64,000 bases of DNA from Pseudolabrys sp. (GCA_009694265.1 SHVM01000002.1:27878-91877); one strand, 5' to 3'; numbered from the stretch's first letter, positions 11,629-23,939 are shown. Notes: generated from the letters alone by a model not told the origin. Numbers and translations: made by a program.

Positions 11629-12813
11629 TCACGCCGCCAGATCGGCGACCACCGCATCGAGCAACGGAAATCCAGATTGCGTGACGCGCAGGCGGCCGTC
11701 CAGCGTGGTCTCCACCGCGCCACCTTGGCGCAAGAATGAAACGCGCTCCGGATCAAGGTTACGGCCAGCAAGCTGCGTGAAGCGCTCGGGCTCAATGCCT
11801 TCGGCGAGCCGCAGTCCCATCAGCAGGAATTCGTCGGCCACTTCGCCCGGCTGGAGTTTCTCGTCGACGGTGAGGCCGGTGCCGTGCGCCTCAACGCGCT
11901 CGAGCCACGCCTCCGGCCGCTTGTCGGTTTCGGTCGCGTAGCGGCGGCCGTCGATGTTGAGCCGCCCGTGCGCGCCCGGTCCGATGCCGGCATATTCATG
12001 GCCGCGCCAATAAACCAGATTGTGCCGGCATTCGGCGCCCGGCCGCGCGTGATTGGAAATCTCGTATGCCGGCAGGCCTGCGCCGGCGCAGATCAATTGC
12101 GTTAGATCGTAAAGATCGCGGCCTAGATTGTCGTCGGGGATGGCGATTTTTCCGGCCTTGTGCAGACCGAAGAACGGCGTGCCCGGCTCGATGGTCAATT
12201 GATAAAGCGATAAATGCTCGGCCGCTTCGGCAATCGCGCGCTTGAGCTCGATGCTCCAAGTGTCGAGCGTCTGGCGCGGGCGCGCATAGATGAGATCGAA
12301 CGAATAACGCTCGAAGATTGAACGCGCGACCGCGACCGCGTCGAGCGCTTCCTGCGCGGTATGCAGACGGCCCAGCTCCTTGAGCGCGGCATCGTCGAGA
12401 GCCTGCACGCCGAGCGAAACGCGATTGACGCCGGCTGAGCGATAGCCGCGGAAGCGCGCGGCTTCGACGCTGGTCGGGTTTGCTTCCAGCGTAACCTCGA
12501 CGTCGCTCGCGACGCTCCAGTGCTTGCCGATGGCATCGAGAATGGTTTGCACCGAGGACGGATGCATCAGTGAGGGCGTGCCGCCGCCGAAGAAGATCGT
12601 CGACACCGTGCGGCCCGGCACGCGCGCGGCGGTGACGGCGATTTCGGACTCAAACGCGCGCACGAAGCGCGCCTCGTCGACGCCGCCATGGCGCACATGG
12701 CTGTTGAAATCGCAATAGGGGCACTTCGACAGGCAGAACGGCCAGTGCACATAGACTGCGAACTGCGGTGGCATGGAAGTGAAGGTCATGTTAACCATTA
12801 TACGCTCCGCCAT
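11629..12813 (-). CDS. hemW: Radical SAM heme chaperone HemW
   Basis: YVHWPFCLSKCPYCDFNSH (CxxxCxxC), FFGGGTPSLM, NRVSLGVQALDD. Confidence 0.96.
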   Translation of the reverse strand: MAERIMVNMTFTSMPPQFAVYVHWPFCLSKCPYCDFNSHVRHGGVDEARFVRAFESEIAVTAARVPGRTVSTIFFGGGTPSLMHPSSVQTILDAIGKHWSVASDVEVTLEANPTSVEAARFRGYRSAGVNRVSLGVQALDDAALKELGRLHTAQEALDAVAVARSIFERYSFDLIYARPRQTLDTWSIELKRAIAEAAEHLSLYQLTIEPGTPFFGLHKAGKIAIPDDNLGRDLYDLTQLICAGAGLPAYEISNHARPGAECRHNLVYWRGHEYAGIGPGAHGRLNIDGRRYATETDKRPEAWLERVEAHGTGLTVDEKLQPGEVADEFLLMGLRLAEGIEPERFTQLAGRNLDPERVSFLRQGGAVETTLDGRLRVTQSGFPLLDAVVADLAA

Positions 12814-12891
12814 CCTTGGGCCACCAGCATCAATTCAATTTCCGTGGCGGATAATTGATTACAATTTTAACGATCTCGCGCAGCGCACCAA

Positions 12892-13521
12892 TTAGCGCAA
12901 GCAAGCATCCGCCAGTTTGACGAAGGCGCGGGCGCGATGCGACAGGCCGTTACCTTTCGGCGGCAAGCCGTGCTTCTCGTCTGCGCTCATCTGGCCGAAA
13001 GTGCGATCAAATCCATCGGGCAGGAACAACGGATCGTAACCAAAGCCCGCATTGCCGCGCGGCGGCCACACCGCGACGCCATCGACGCGGCCTTCGAACT
13101 CTTCCACATGGCCGTCCGGCCAGGCCAGACACAGCGCCGCGATAAAATGCGCGCGCCGTTGCGAAGGCTGCTTGGCGCCGCGCTCGATCAGCAGCGTCTG
13201 GATGCGGTTCATGGCGAAGCGGAAATCTTTGTCAGGGCCGGCCCAGCGCGCCGAGTGAATGCCGGGATCGCCACCGAGCGCATCGAAGACCAAACCTGAA
13301 TCGTCGGAAAATGCTACGCATCCGGTGGCAAGCGCCGCGGCCATCGCCTTGATGCGCGCATTCTCGGCGAATGTTTTGCCGGTCTCAACGGGCTCGGCAT
13401 GCTTAAGTTCGGCTGCCGATTGCGCGGCGATGCCATAGGGCGCGAGCAAGGCGCGCATTTCCGTGAGCTTGCCCGGATTATGGGTGGCAATCACCACGGG
13501 ACCTGTGAGTTTTCGGCTCAC
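12892..13521 (-). CDS. rdgB: Non-canonical purine NTP pyrophosphatase RdgB/HAM1
   Basis: [51 protein letters not shown]. Confidence 0.97.
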   Translation of the reverse strand: MSRKLTGPVVIATHNPGKLTEMRALLAPYGIAAQSAAELKHAEPVETGKTFAENARIKAMAAALATGCVAFSDDSGLVFDALGGDPGIHSARWAGPDKDFRFAMNRIQTLLIERGAKQPSQRRAHFIAALCLAWPDGHVEEFEGRVDGVAVWPPRGNAGFGYDPLFLPDGFDRTFGQMSADEKHGLPPKGNGLSHRARAFVKLADACLR

Positions 13522-14231
13522 CCCACCGCCATTTTTTGCAAACCCACCAGCTTCTCGATGCCCTTGCGCGCCAGCGCGAGCAACGTCAGGAACTGCTCCT
13601 CGCTGAACGGATCTTTTTCCGCGGTGGCCTGGACTTCAACAATATTGCCGGAGCCGGTCATGACGAAATTGGCGTCGGTGTCGGCTTCCGAGTCCTCGGC
13701 ATAGTCCAGGTCAAGCACCGCGGTGCCTTTGAACACGCCGCAGGACACAGCGGCGATGTGATCGCGCAGCACGGGCGCTTTGAGCATGTCGCGCGACTTC
13801 ATCCAGGCCAGGCAATCGGACAGCGCCATCCAGGCGCCGGTGATCGAGGCAGTGCGGGTGCCGCCGTCGGCCTGGATCACGTCGCAGTCGATGGTGATCT
13901 GACGCTCGCCGAGCGCCTGCAGGTCGATCACGGAGCGCAGCGAGCGTCCGATCAGTCGTTGGATCTCGACCGTGCGGCCGCCTTGCTTGCCGGCCGTGGC
14001 TTCGCGGCGGGTGCGCTCGGAGGTAGCGCGCGGCAGCATGCCGTATTCGGCGGTGACCCAGCCGCGCCCTTGACCCTTGAGCCAAGGCGGCAGCCGTTCC
14101 TCCAGGCTGGCGGTGACCAGCACATGGGTATCGCCGAACTTCACGAAACAGGAGCCTTCGGCATATTTGACCACGCCGCGTTCGAGGGATACGGCGCGCA
14201 ACTCATCGACTTGTCGGCGGCTCGGCCGCAT
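13518..14231 (-). CDS. rph: Ribonuclease PH
   Basis: [59 protein letters not shown]. Confidence 0.98.
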   Translation of the reverse strand: MRPSRRQVDELRAVSLERGVVKYAEGSCFVKFGDTHVLVTASLEERLPPWLKGQGRGWVTAEYGMLPRATSERTRREATAGKQGGRTVEIQRLIGRSLRSVIDLQALGERQITIDCDVIQADGGTRTASITGAWMALSDCLAWMKSRDMLKAPVLRDHIAAVSCGVFKGTAVLDLDYAEDSEADTDANFVMTGSGNIVEVQATAEKDPFSEEQFLTLLALARKGIEKLVGLQKMAVG

Positions 14232-14317
14232 CGGGCGCTCCTGTTCGCGGTGAAACTGATGTCCGCTTTCGTTTCAGAGCTTTTACGGAGCGGCTGGAGC
14301 CACGGCAAGGCCCAGCC

Positions 14318-14629
14318 TCATTTGGCCTTCTGGATTGTCGTCACGATGAACTGGCCGTTCACGTGTTCGGCGTCGAATTTCACCTTATCACCGGGCTTAA
14401 CCGCCGTGAGCATGGCGGGGTCCTGAGCGCGAAAGACCATTGTCATCCCGTCTTCCATATCGAATTTCTTTATCGGGCCGTGCCTGATCGTGATCTTGCT
14501 GGCCGAAGCGTCGATCTTGGTCACCTGACCGTCGATGAGCCCGGATTGTGCCCAAACAGTCCGCGGCATCGACACCATCAGCAGCGCGGTGGTGGCAACA
14601 CCAAGAACGAACTTTTTCATACGCATCAA
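14318..14629 (-). CDS. CusF-like periplasmic copper-binding protein
   Basis: Signal peptide; VTKIDASASKITIRHGPIKKFDMEDGMTMVFRAQDPAML is CusF-fold-like; within copper cluster. Confidence 0.85.
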   Translation of the reverse strand: MMRMKKFVLGVATTALLMVSMPRTVWAQSGLIDGQVTKIDASASKITIRHGPIKKFDMEDGMTMVFRAQDPAMLTAVKPGDKVKFDAEHVNGQFIVTTIQKAK

Positions 14630-14660
14630 CTGTCTCCTTACAACCTGATCGCGTCGGATT

Positions 14661-15143
14661 TCATTTCACGATGATCTTGCCGTGCATCCCGGCTTCGCGA
14701 TGGCCTGGAATCAGGCAAGCAAATTCAAATGAGCCGGACTTGGTGAAGCGCCAAAGGACTTCGCCGGCCTTTTCGGGCGCTAGGCGTTTCGCGTTGGGGT
14801 CGTCGTGCTCCATTTCCGGATATTTCTTCATCAACTCCGCGTGCTTGAGATTTTCCTTGACAGTAGCCAGCACGAATTCGTGGTCGAGGGCGCCGGTGTT
14901 GCGCAGCAAGAATTTGATTTGCTCGCCTTTGCGGACCTGAATCGTTTCTGGGGCGAATCCCATCTTCCCGTCTGCTTCGTGCATGGCGATCTGGATGGTC
15001 CGGGAAGGTTTTTTGGGATTGCCGGGTTGTCCGGCCGAGAAGCCTCCATGGCTGTGTCCGGGCGTTCCGGAGCCGGCGAAGGCCGCTCCGGATATCAAAG
15101 CGCCAGCGAGTGTGACGAGTGCAAACGAGAAGATAGTCCGCAT
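14661..15143 (-). CDS. Cupredoxin-family periplasmic copper protein
   Basis: Signal peptide; IQVRKGEQIKFLLRNTGALDHEFVLAT...FEFACLIPGHREAGMHGKIIV (Cys/His/Met copper ligands). Confidence 0.88.
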   Translation of the reverse strand: MRTIFSFALVTLAGALISGAAFAGSGTPGHSHGGFSAGQPGNPKKPSRTIQIAMHEADGKMGFAPETIQVRKGEQIKFLLRNTGALDHEFVLATVKENLKHAELMKKYPEMEHDDPNAKRLAPEKAGEVLWRFTKSGSFEFACLIPGHREAGMHGKIIVK

Positions 15144-15158
15144 GTGTTGTGCTCCTGA

Positions 15159-16547
15159 TCAGTGTTGTCCGTTGTGGCTGTTCATTCGCGGCTTAACGAC
15201 CGTGACCTCGATGGTCCGTTTACCCGGAGCCGTATCGCTCTTGCGGCTCGGCGCGTCGCGAGTCAGATCGCTGACCTCATAGGCAACCGTGCCGGCCGGG
15301 TGCTTAAACCAACCTGGGTCCTTGTAATCGTTGCGGTCGAGGCCATCGCGAACCTTGACGACCGAGAACATGCCGCCCATTTCGAGCGGTCCGAACTGCC
15401 CGAAGCCGGTCATCATTGGCAGCGTGTTGTCGGGCATCGGCATTTCCATGGAACCCATCTCGGCCATGCCGGCGGAGCCCATCTGCATGTAGTCGGGCAC
15501 CAGCCTGCGGATCGGTTTGACGAGGTCGCGCTGCTCGGCGCCGATAAACGTTTTCACCTCGTGGCCCATGGCGTTCATGGTGTGATGCGACTTGTGGCAA
15601 TGGATGGCCCAGTCGCCGGGCTCGTCAGCAACGAATTCATAGGCCCGCATGGCACCAACCGGTATATCGGTCGTCACTTCCGGCCAACGAGCACTCTGCG
15701 GTACCCAGCCGCCGTCGGTGCACGACACCTCGAAATGATAGCCGTGCATGTGGATTGGGTGGTTGGTCATGGTGAGGTTACCCACCCGCACCCTTACACG
15801 ATCGCCTTTGCGAACGACCAGATGATCGATGCCGGGAAATGCGCGGCTGTTCCAAGTCCACAGATTGAAGTCGGCCATGGTCATCACCTTCGGCACGTAA
15901 CTGCCCGGGTCGATATCGTAAGAGTTCAGAAGAAAAACGAAGTCGCGATCGACGCGCATGAACTTGGGGTCGCGCGGATGCACGACGAAAAATCCCATCA
16001 TCCCCATCGCCATCTGCACCATTTCGTCGGCATGCGGGTGGTACATGAACGTCCCGCTCTTCTTCAGCGCAAACTCATAGACGAAGGTTTTTCCAGGCTT
16101 GATGTGCGGCTGCGTCAAACCGCCGACGCCGTCCATGCCATTGGGCAGCAGCATTCCGTGCCAATGGATCGTGGTGTGTTCGGGAAGTTTGTTAGTGACG
16201 AAGATGCGCAGCTTGTCGCCCTCGACGCACTCGATGGTCGGCCCTGGCGATTGGCCGTTGTAGCCCCACAGATGCGCTTTCATGCCCGGTGCGATCTCTC
16301 TCTCCACCGGCTCAGCGACGAGATGGAATTCTTTCCAGTCGCCGTTCATTCGCCACGGCAACGTCCAGCCGTTAAGGGTGACGACCGGCTGGTAGTCGGG
16401 GCCGCTTGAGGGAAACAGCGGCGGCTGCATGGCCGGTGAGGTGGCGAAGGCCGCCTCCGGAATGCCAGCGGCCTGCACGCGGCTGCTGACGGCGGCGGCT
16501 CCAGCGAGAATGGCCGAACCGCCGATGAGATTGCGTCGCGAGATCAT
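15159..16547 (-). CDS. Multicopper oxidase (CopA/CueO-like), Tat signal
   Basis: ISRRNLIGG Tat-like motif; HWHGMLLPNG, HPHAD, HPIHMHGY, HCHKSHHTMNAMGH copper-ligand motifs; Met-rich segment. Confidence 0.95.
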   Translation of the reverse strand: MISRRNLIGGSAILAGAAAVSSRVQAAGIPEAAFATSPAMQPPLFPSSGPDYQPVVTLNGWTLPWRMNGDWKEFHLVAEPVEREIAPGMKAHLWGYNGQSPGPTIECVEGDKLRIFVTNKLPEHTTIHWHGMLLPNGMDGVGGLTQPHIKPGKTFVYEFALKKSGTFMYHPHADEMVQMAMGMMGFFVVHPRDPKFMRVDRDFVFLLNSYDIDPGSYVPKVMTMADFNLWTWNSRAFPGIDHLVVRKGDRVRVRVGNLTMTNHPIHMHGYHFEVSCTDGGWVPQSARWPEVTTDIPVGAMRAYEFVADEPGDWAIHCHKSHHTMNAMGHEVKTFIGAEQRDLVKPIRRLVPDYMQMGSAGMAEMGSMEMPMPDNTLPMMTGFGQFGPLEMGGMFSVVKVRDGLDRNDYKDPGWFKHPAGTVAYEVSDLTRDAPSRKSDTAPGKRTIEVTVVKPRMNSHNGQH

Positions 16548-16567
16548 GGTCGTTCTCCCAATCAATT

Positions 16568-18001
16568 TCAGTGGCCCGAGGCGTTGCCCGTCGCGGGCTT
16601 TGTCATGGCCGATGTTTCTTCGCTACTCGCCGCGGCGCCGCCACCGATGATCGCAACCGACAGATCAGTGCTGGCGAGCCAGAAGTTGCGCTGCGCTTCG
16701 ATAGCTGACGTATTTGCCGCGATCCGCTGCCGCGACTCGGCCAGCAAGGCGAACACGTCGACCTGCATGGCGCCGTAACGGAGCATCATTTCGTCCGAAA
16801 TGATCTTGCGCAGCGGCAACACTTCGCGCTGGTAGTGGGCCGCGATGTCGTAGCTGGACCGATAGCTGCGATACGCGTCGCGCGCCTGCGAGCGTATATT
16901 GATCGCTTTTTCCGCCAAACGGTTGACCGCCTGCATGTAGGTCTGTTCGGCCGCGCGAAGTCTTGTCTCGCCGAAATCGAACAGCGGCACCTGCAATTCG
17001 ACTTCGACGCCGCGTTGACGGTCGCTGGCAGCGTCGGCTGGCCGCGTGGTTTTATCGATGCCGCCGAGTTCGAGCACGTTGATGAATCGTGTCGCTTGTG
17101 AAAGTCCGAGCGATTTGGCGAGCGTTTCGATCTCAATTCGCGCAATTTGAATATCGATGCGCCGGAGCAGCGCGTCGCGTTCGACCGTCGGCCACGACCG
17201 CTGGCGCGAGGGCAGCGCAGGCAGCGCGGCCGGCAGTTTGAATGCTAGATCGTTGCCCCACAGACCCATCACCTGGATCAGTCGCTCGCGCGCGCTGGCC
17301 GCGCGCTGGTGCGCGCTGGCGAGCTGCGCCGTGACCTCGGCATAGAACACTTGTTCGCGCGCCTGATTGAGTTTGTTGAGTGCACCACTCTCGCCAAGGC
17401 GGGTGGCGAGCTTGGCTGCGTTGGCCGCGGCGGTTTGCGCCTCGGCCAGCAGGCCGGCGAGCTGCCGGCTGGCAACCGCGCGGTAGTAAGAATGGCGCGC
17501 CTCGGCGGCGACGCGCGTGGTCTCTCCGGCGGCGCGCAATTGCGCTTGGTGAAAACGGTCCTGTGCAATCTCGGCGCGCGCGGGCAGCGTCGCCAGGCTA
17601 AGAATATTGGCGACGATCTTGCGCTCGATCTCGATGTCGGCCGCACTCGCGATCCGGGAAATCGATATCTTAGGATTGGGCGGAAGACTTTCCGCGACCA
17701 TGGCGGCCTCGGCAATTCCGAGCTCGTTATAGGCCGCTTGCAGGCCGCGATTGTTGAGGAGCGCGATCTGCACCGCCGTGTCGGCGGTCAGGGGCCGCTT
17801 GAGCAAGTGCTGGACCCTCGCTTGCGCCGAAGCCGCATCGTCCCGCGTACGTATGGCGATCACGTCCTTGTGGAGCTCTTGGTCGGCGACGTTGGCGGCC
17901 ACGTTCATCCCGCCGTCTGGTGAAAAAGTCTGACAGGCTGAAAGCATCAGCGCGCCGGCGAGGACGGCAACGGCGCGGGTGAGGGATGGGGTGTGCATCA
18001 T
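16568..18001 (-). CDS. TolC-family outer-membrane efflux protein
   Basis: Lipobox LSACQ; QAAYNELGIAEAAMVAESLPPNPKISISR; coiled-coil repeats; adjacent to copper oxidase. Confidence 0.88.
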   Translation of the reverse strand: MMHTPSLTRAVAVLAGALMLSACQTFSPDGGMNVAANVADQELHKDVIAIRTRDDAASAQARVQHLLKRPLTADTAVQIALLNNRGLQAAYNELGIAEAAMVAESLPPNPKISISRIASAADIEIERKIVANILSLATLPARAEIAQDRFHQAQLRAAGETTRVAAEARHSYYRAVASRQLAGLLAEAQTAAANAAKLATRLGESGALNKLNQAREQVFYAEVTAQLASAHQRAASARERLIQVMGLWGNDLAFKLPAALPALPSRQRSWPTVERDALLRRIDIQIARIEIETLAKSLGLSQATRFINVLELGGIDKTTRPADAASDRQRGVEVELQVPLFDFGETRLRAAEQTYMQAVNRLAEKAINIRSQARDAYRSYRSSYDIAAHYQREVLPLRKIISDEMMLRYGAMQVDVFALLAESRQRIAANTSAIEAQRNFWLASTDLSVAIIGGGAAASSEETSAMTKPATGNASGH

Positions 18002-18285
18002 TGCCCATCCTTCTTCGGTGCCGGCGCAACGCGATCATTGCGCTCGCGCCACGGCAACGGTTCGACAGGACGCTGGCTGGAATAATCGCCGAGTACCGGG
18101 CGGTAGGCAGCCGGCGGGACGCGAAAGTCCGGATCGGACACTTTATCGCCGTCGAATGGGCGTGGCGGAGTTGCCGCGCAGCCCTCGATTAAAAAAGCGA
18201 CTGCCAGAACGGCGGGCAGCCTATATCGCCACAGAATCGAACGCAGCATTGCAGCGGCTGGCCGCAGCCAGAATTGTTTGGACAT
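17998..18285 (-). CDS. Small lipoprotein of unknown function in copper cluster
   Basis: Lipobox FLIEGCAAT; overlaps tolC-like start by 4 bp. Confidence 0.7.
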   Translation of the reverse strand: MSKQFWLRPAAAMLRSILWRYRLPAVLAVAFLIEGCAATPPRPFDGDKVSDPDFRVPPAAYRPVLGDYSSQRPVEPLPWRERNDRVAPAPKKDGQ

Positions 18286-18353
18286 GACGATCCCTCATCC
18301 ATCGGTTCGATGATGAGCGCGCGCAGCAAATCAAGCCGCGGTAGCGCAACGGT

Positions 18354-18749
18354 TCAAAGCGACAGAAGGGATCTCGGAGGGCGATCGATACGGTCGGAAC
18401 TGCGGCCAAAAAGGCTCTCGCTGGCGGCCGCTACCGTGCCAGAGGCCAGCATTGGCTCCAGGGCAAAGACATCGAAAGCCGGCGCAATGGCGTTGACGCC
18501 AAATAGCCCGCAGCACTTGGCGGGCTGTCCCTGGTCTTCGCCGCCGGTGCTGGAATGCCGATGGCTCGATCCGTCTTGATGGACATGAGCCTGGCTTGCC
18601 TGGTGGTGGTCGTCGGTCAGGCAATGCGCGGCCGTTATGGCATCGGTGAAGGTCAGGGCGGCCGCCGGCGTCACGACGCAAAGCGCGTATAGGGCGACAA
18701 GGAACCACGCCGCTCGCCTACGCCCTGTCCTGGTTAACGCCTTCAACAT
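18354..18749 (-). CDS. Small exported His/Cys-rich protein (DUF2946-like), copper cluster
   Basis: Hydrophobic N-terminus then [28 protein letters not shown]...PAKCCGLFG; start at MLKALTR. Confidence 0.6.
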   Translation of the reverse strand: MLKALTRTGRRRAAWFLVALYALCVVTPAAALTFTDAITAAHCLTDDHHQASQAHVHQDGSSHRHSSTGGEDQGQPAKCCGLFGVNAIAPAFDVFALEPMLASGTVAAASESLFGRSSDRIDRPPRSLLSL

Positions 18750-18896
18750 AGCGGGGACCGTTGTAACGCACGCATTTTGCCGGTGGCAACCGGCCGGATG
18801 ACAGCGAAAATTGCCATTATGGCCCGATGCTGGCAAGACCGCCTTGATCAATTAGCTGCGAATGGTCAATTCTCCACAATACAGAAGGAATTGGCA

Positions 18897-19982
18897 TTGG
18901 CTTCCCACGACGTCCCGATCGGCTCTTCGCAGGTCAGTCTCGCGGCGCTCAACGAGCGCTCGCGCGAGATTTTCCGCTCAATCGTCGAGAGCTATCTTAC
19001 CACCGGCGAGCCGGTCGGCTCACGCAATCTGTCGCGCATTCTGCCGATTTCGCTGTCACCGGCCTCGGTGCGCAATGTGATGTCGGACCTTGAGCAGCTC
19101 GGCCTGATCTATGCCCCGCATACCTCGGCCGGCAGGCTGCCGACAGAACTGGGCTTGCGTTTCTTTGTCGACGCATTGATGCAGGTCGGGGATTTGACCG
19201 AGGGCGATCGCCGCTCGATCGAGGCGCAGGTGGCCAGCGCCAGCACCAGCAAGTCGGTGGAAGCCGTGCTCACTGAAGCCTCGCAGATGCTGTCGGGCTT
19301 GACCCGTTCGGCCGGCGTCGTGCTCACCGCGAAAAACAATGTGCGGCTCAAGCACATCGAATTCGTGCGGCTGGAGCCGGAACGCGCGCTGGCGGTGCTG
19401 GTCGCCGAAGACGGCCAGGTGGAGAACCGCGTTCTCAACGTGCCGTCGGGCCTGCCGACATCGGCGCTCACCGAAGCCGGTAATTTCCTCAACGCCCATA
19501 TCCGCGGCAAGTCCCTGGCCGAACTTCGCGCCGAGATCGAAACCTCGCTGTCGCAGGGCCAGGCCGAGCTCGATCAACTGACGCAGAAAATTATTTCCGC
19601 CGGGCTGGCGAGCTGGTCGGGCGGCGAAAGCAACGATCGCCAGCTGATCGTGCGCGGCCATGCCAATCTGCTGGACGACCTGCACGCGCTCGCCGATCTG
19701 GAGCGGGTGCGCTCGCTGTTCGATGCGCTGGAGACCAAACGCGGGGTGATCGACCTGCTCGGCCGCGCCGAGCGCGCCGATGGCGTGCGCATCTTCATCG
19801 GCTCGGAGAACAAGCTGTTCTCGCTCTCCGGGTCTTCCACCATCGTCGCGCCCTATCGCGACGCCGAAGGCCGTATTGTCGGTGTTATCGGCGTGATCGG
19901 CCCGACCCGGCTGAATTATGCCCGAGTCATCCCGATGGTCGATTACACGGCCCGCATGGTGAGCCGGCTGCTGGCGACATAG
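18897..19982 (+). CDS. hrcA: Heat-inducible transcription repressor HrcA
   Basis: [75 protein letters not shown]; start (TTG) uncertain. Confidence 0.96.
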   Translation: MASHDVPIGSSQVSLAALNERSREIFRSIVESYLTTGEPVGSRNLSRILPISLSPASVRNVMSDLEQLGLIYAPHTSAGRLPTELGLRFFVDALMQVGDLTEGDRRSIEAQVASASTSKSVEAVLTEASQMLSGLTRSAGVVLTAKNNVRLKHIEFVRLEPERALAVLVAEDGQVENRVLNVPSGLPTSALTEAGNFLNAHIRGKSLAELRAEIETSLSQGQAELDQLTQKIISAGLASWSGGESNDRQLIVRGHANLLDDLHALADLERVRSLFDALETKRGVIDLLGRAERADGVRIFIGSENKLFSLSGSSTIVAPYRDAEGRIVGVIGVIGPTRLNYARVIPMVDYTARMVSRLLAT

Positions 19983-20067
19983 AAATAGCGCTTGGAGCCG
20001 GCGCTTGATTTTTTACCCGTGAACCCTGATATCCCGGGCATCCGATGAGTTTTGAGGATTTGAGCAC

Positions 20068-20691
20068 ATGACGGACAGGCCCGCCGCGCACGATACGGCT
20101 GCCAAATATGAGGGCGTATTGCCCGAGGGCGAAGCGGCCTCAGCGCCTGAAATGGTGCCGGCCGAGCAGGTGACCGCCGCCTTGGAAGCGGCCGCCGAAT
20201 TCAAAGACAAGCTGCTGCGCACGCTGGCCGAGATGGAAAACCTGCGCAAGCGGACCGAGCGCGAGGTCGCCGACGCGCGGCAGTATGGCATTGCCGGTTT
20301 TGCCCGCGACGTGGTGGGCGCGGTCGACAACATGCATCGCGCGCTGACAACTATCGATGCCGAATTGCGCGAGCTGGGCGACGCCAAAGTGATCGCGATG
20401 ATCGAGGGCGTCGAGCTGACCGAGCGCGAATTGCTCAAGGCTATCGAGAAACACGGCGTGAAGAAATTTTCTCCCGAGGGCGAAAAGTTCGATCCGAACG
20501 TGCATCAGGCGATGTATGAGGTGCAGGATTCCGATTTTCCGCCCGGCCATATCGCGCAAGTCATCCAGGCCGGCTACATGCTGGGCGACCGGGTGCTGCG
20601 CCCGGCCCTGGTCGCGGTGGTGAAGGCGCCGTCGAAATCGCCGCAGTCTTCCGCCAACGACAATCCGCAGCCGGACAGCGCCGCGGAATAA
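20068..20691 (+). CDS. grpE: Nucleotide exchange factor GrpE
   Basis: KDKLLRTLAEMENLRKRTEREVADARQYGIAGFARDVVGAVDNMHRAL. Confidence 0.97.
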   Translation: MTDRPAAHDTAAKYEGVLPEGEAASAPEMVPAEQVTAALEAAAEFKDKLLRTLAEMENLRKRTEREVADARQYGIAGFARDVVGAVDNMHRALTTIDAELRELGDAKVIAMIEGVELTERELLKAIEKHGVKKFSPEGEKFDPNVHQAMYEVQDSDFPPGHIAQVIQAGYMLGDRVLRPALVAVVKAPSKSPQSSANDNPQPDSAAE

Positions 20692-20694
20692 GAT

Positions 20695-21648
20695 TTAGCG
20701 CAACTCGACGCCGTCGCGCACGGCGCGGAAACGGGTGAACAGCGTATCCCAATCGTCCTTGCGGCCCACGCCGACGACACGCAGAAAGCCGCCGGAACCG
20801 AAACGCACCCATTGCGCCAGCGAAATCGGTTCGCCGCTGAGTCCCTTGGCCTGCGCCCTGATCTCGATGCCCTGCAAACCGCCGATCCGCATCGGCTCCA
20901 ATAACGTCACCGTGAGATCGTGCAGCGGCGCCGACGACAGCAATTCGCGGGCGAATTTGCCGCGCTCGCTCGCCTCGTTCGGCGCCCCGCGTCCAACCGA
21001 AACGATCACATAGGGCTGCGTACCGATGTCGTCGCTTGGTCCCTCGGTCAGGATCAATCCGCCCGCCGGCAATGCCTGCATCACCCGGAAGCCGGCGAAT
21101 TCGTTGAGTTTGAACGGCAACAATGCGAGCTGTTCCTCGATCGGCGTTGCCCGGAACGTCACGCTGGCCAGCATCTTGCGAATCACCGTATCGGAATAAA
21201 CGGCGCGCGCCGCCTCCGGCACCTCCACATTGATCAGCATTGCGATATTTTTGGCGCCACCGGCCGCGGTTGCCAGCAGAAACCACTTATGCAGCGCGAT
21301 GCCCTTATCTTTGCCCTGCCCGCTGATGAGAAACCCGATGCCGCTGGCGAACGGAAAACTTTCCCGTTTCATATCGGCCATGCCGGGCTGCAGCTTGGCG
21401 AAGGCCGAGCGCTCGATTTCTTTATAAGCCGGCGGCGGCAAATCGAGGATGGTGATGGCGACCTTACGCTCGGCATCCTCGAAACCGGGGAAGCGATTGC
21501 TCAGGACGAGGTTGCCCTGTAGCTCCAGCCCGATCCGCATCCCCGGCGGGAACACCGGCTCGGCGCTCAGCGCGGGACTTAAAATTAACAATCCGGCGCC
21601 CAGCACGAGCACGGCTGCGTGCAAAGCGACCAACAAACGGCGGGGCAT
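20695..21648 (-). CDS. Exported hypothetical protein
   Basis: Signal peptide MPRRLLVALHAAVLVLGAGLLILSPALSAEP; single long ORF; upstream in-frame start at 21717. Confidence 0.7.
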   Translation of the reverse strand: MPRRLLVALHAAVLVLGAGLLILSPALSAEPVFPPGMRIGLELQGNLVLSNRFPGFEDAERKVAITILDLPPPAYKEIERSAFAKLQPGMADMKRESFPFASGIGFLISGQGKDKGIALHKWFLLATAAGGAKNIAMLINVEVPEAARAVYSDTVIRKMLASVTFRATPIEEQLALLPFKLNEFAGFRVMQALPAGGLILTEGPSDDIGTQPYVIVSVGRGAPNEASERGKFARELLSSAPLHDLTVTLLEPMRIGGLQGIEIRAQAKGLSGEPISLAQWVRFGSGGFLRVVGVGRKDDWDTLFTRFRAVRDGVELR

Positions 21649-21790
21649 GGGTTCGAACTGCTTTCCAAACGAGATTAAGGGTCTGGACTGCCTAACCGGC
21701 CTCGTCCGGTGCGGCAATGGTCAGATTAACTTTCATCCGGCCATGCGGTCCCGGCCCGGGAGGGCTACTCGCGAATTCGTGACAGCCTGA

Positions 21791-21821
21791 CTTGCGGGCC
21801 GGGGGCGCCTTCTTATATGAG
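21791..21821 (+). promoter_or_regulatory. RpoH (sigma32)-type promoter for dnaK
   Basis: CTTG-N17-CTTATATGAG fits the alphaproteobacterial heat-shock pattern CTTG-N17/18-CYTATNTNNG; ~170 bp upstream of the dnaK ATG. Confidence 0.7.
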
Positions 21822-21912
21822 CCACTGAGCCGCAATACTGCTGTAAAACGTGTATCCAGGGGGCTGGATCAGGGGGTCTGCGGATGAGCCGCCGGTATTC
21901 CCACTCGGGCGC

Positions 21913-21950
21913 CAAGTGACCTTCGGGTTCAAGTGACCTTCGGGTTCAAG
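21913..21950. repeat. 17-bp tandem duplication (CAAGTGACCTTCGGGTT x ~2.2) in dnaK leader
   Basis: Exact copies at 21913-21929 and 21930-21946 followed by CAAG. Confidence 0.95.
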
Positions 21951-21988
21951 AGGCCCGGCCAGCCCGCCGCAAATTGAGAGGAATTACC

Positions 21989-23920
<1,932 letters not shown>

Positions 23921-23939
23921 AGATTGGGAGCCACAGCAT

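Noticed and set aside
15162-16409. 415-aa plus-strand ORF opposite the multicopper oxidase
   Set aside because: Antisense shadow of a gene with all four copper-ligand motifs.
18777-18896. N-terminal extension of the HrcA ORF
   Set aside because: HrcA homology begins near [26 protein letters not shown]; the upstream part is unlike HrcA and probably 5' non-coding.
19983-20067. Possible RpoH promoter before grpE (CTTG...CCTGATATC)
   Set aside because: The -10 part does not fit CYTATNT; too weak to annotate.
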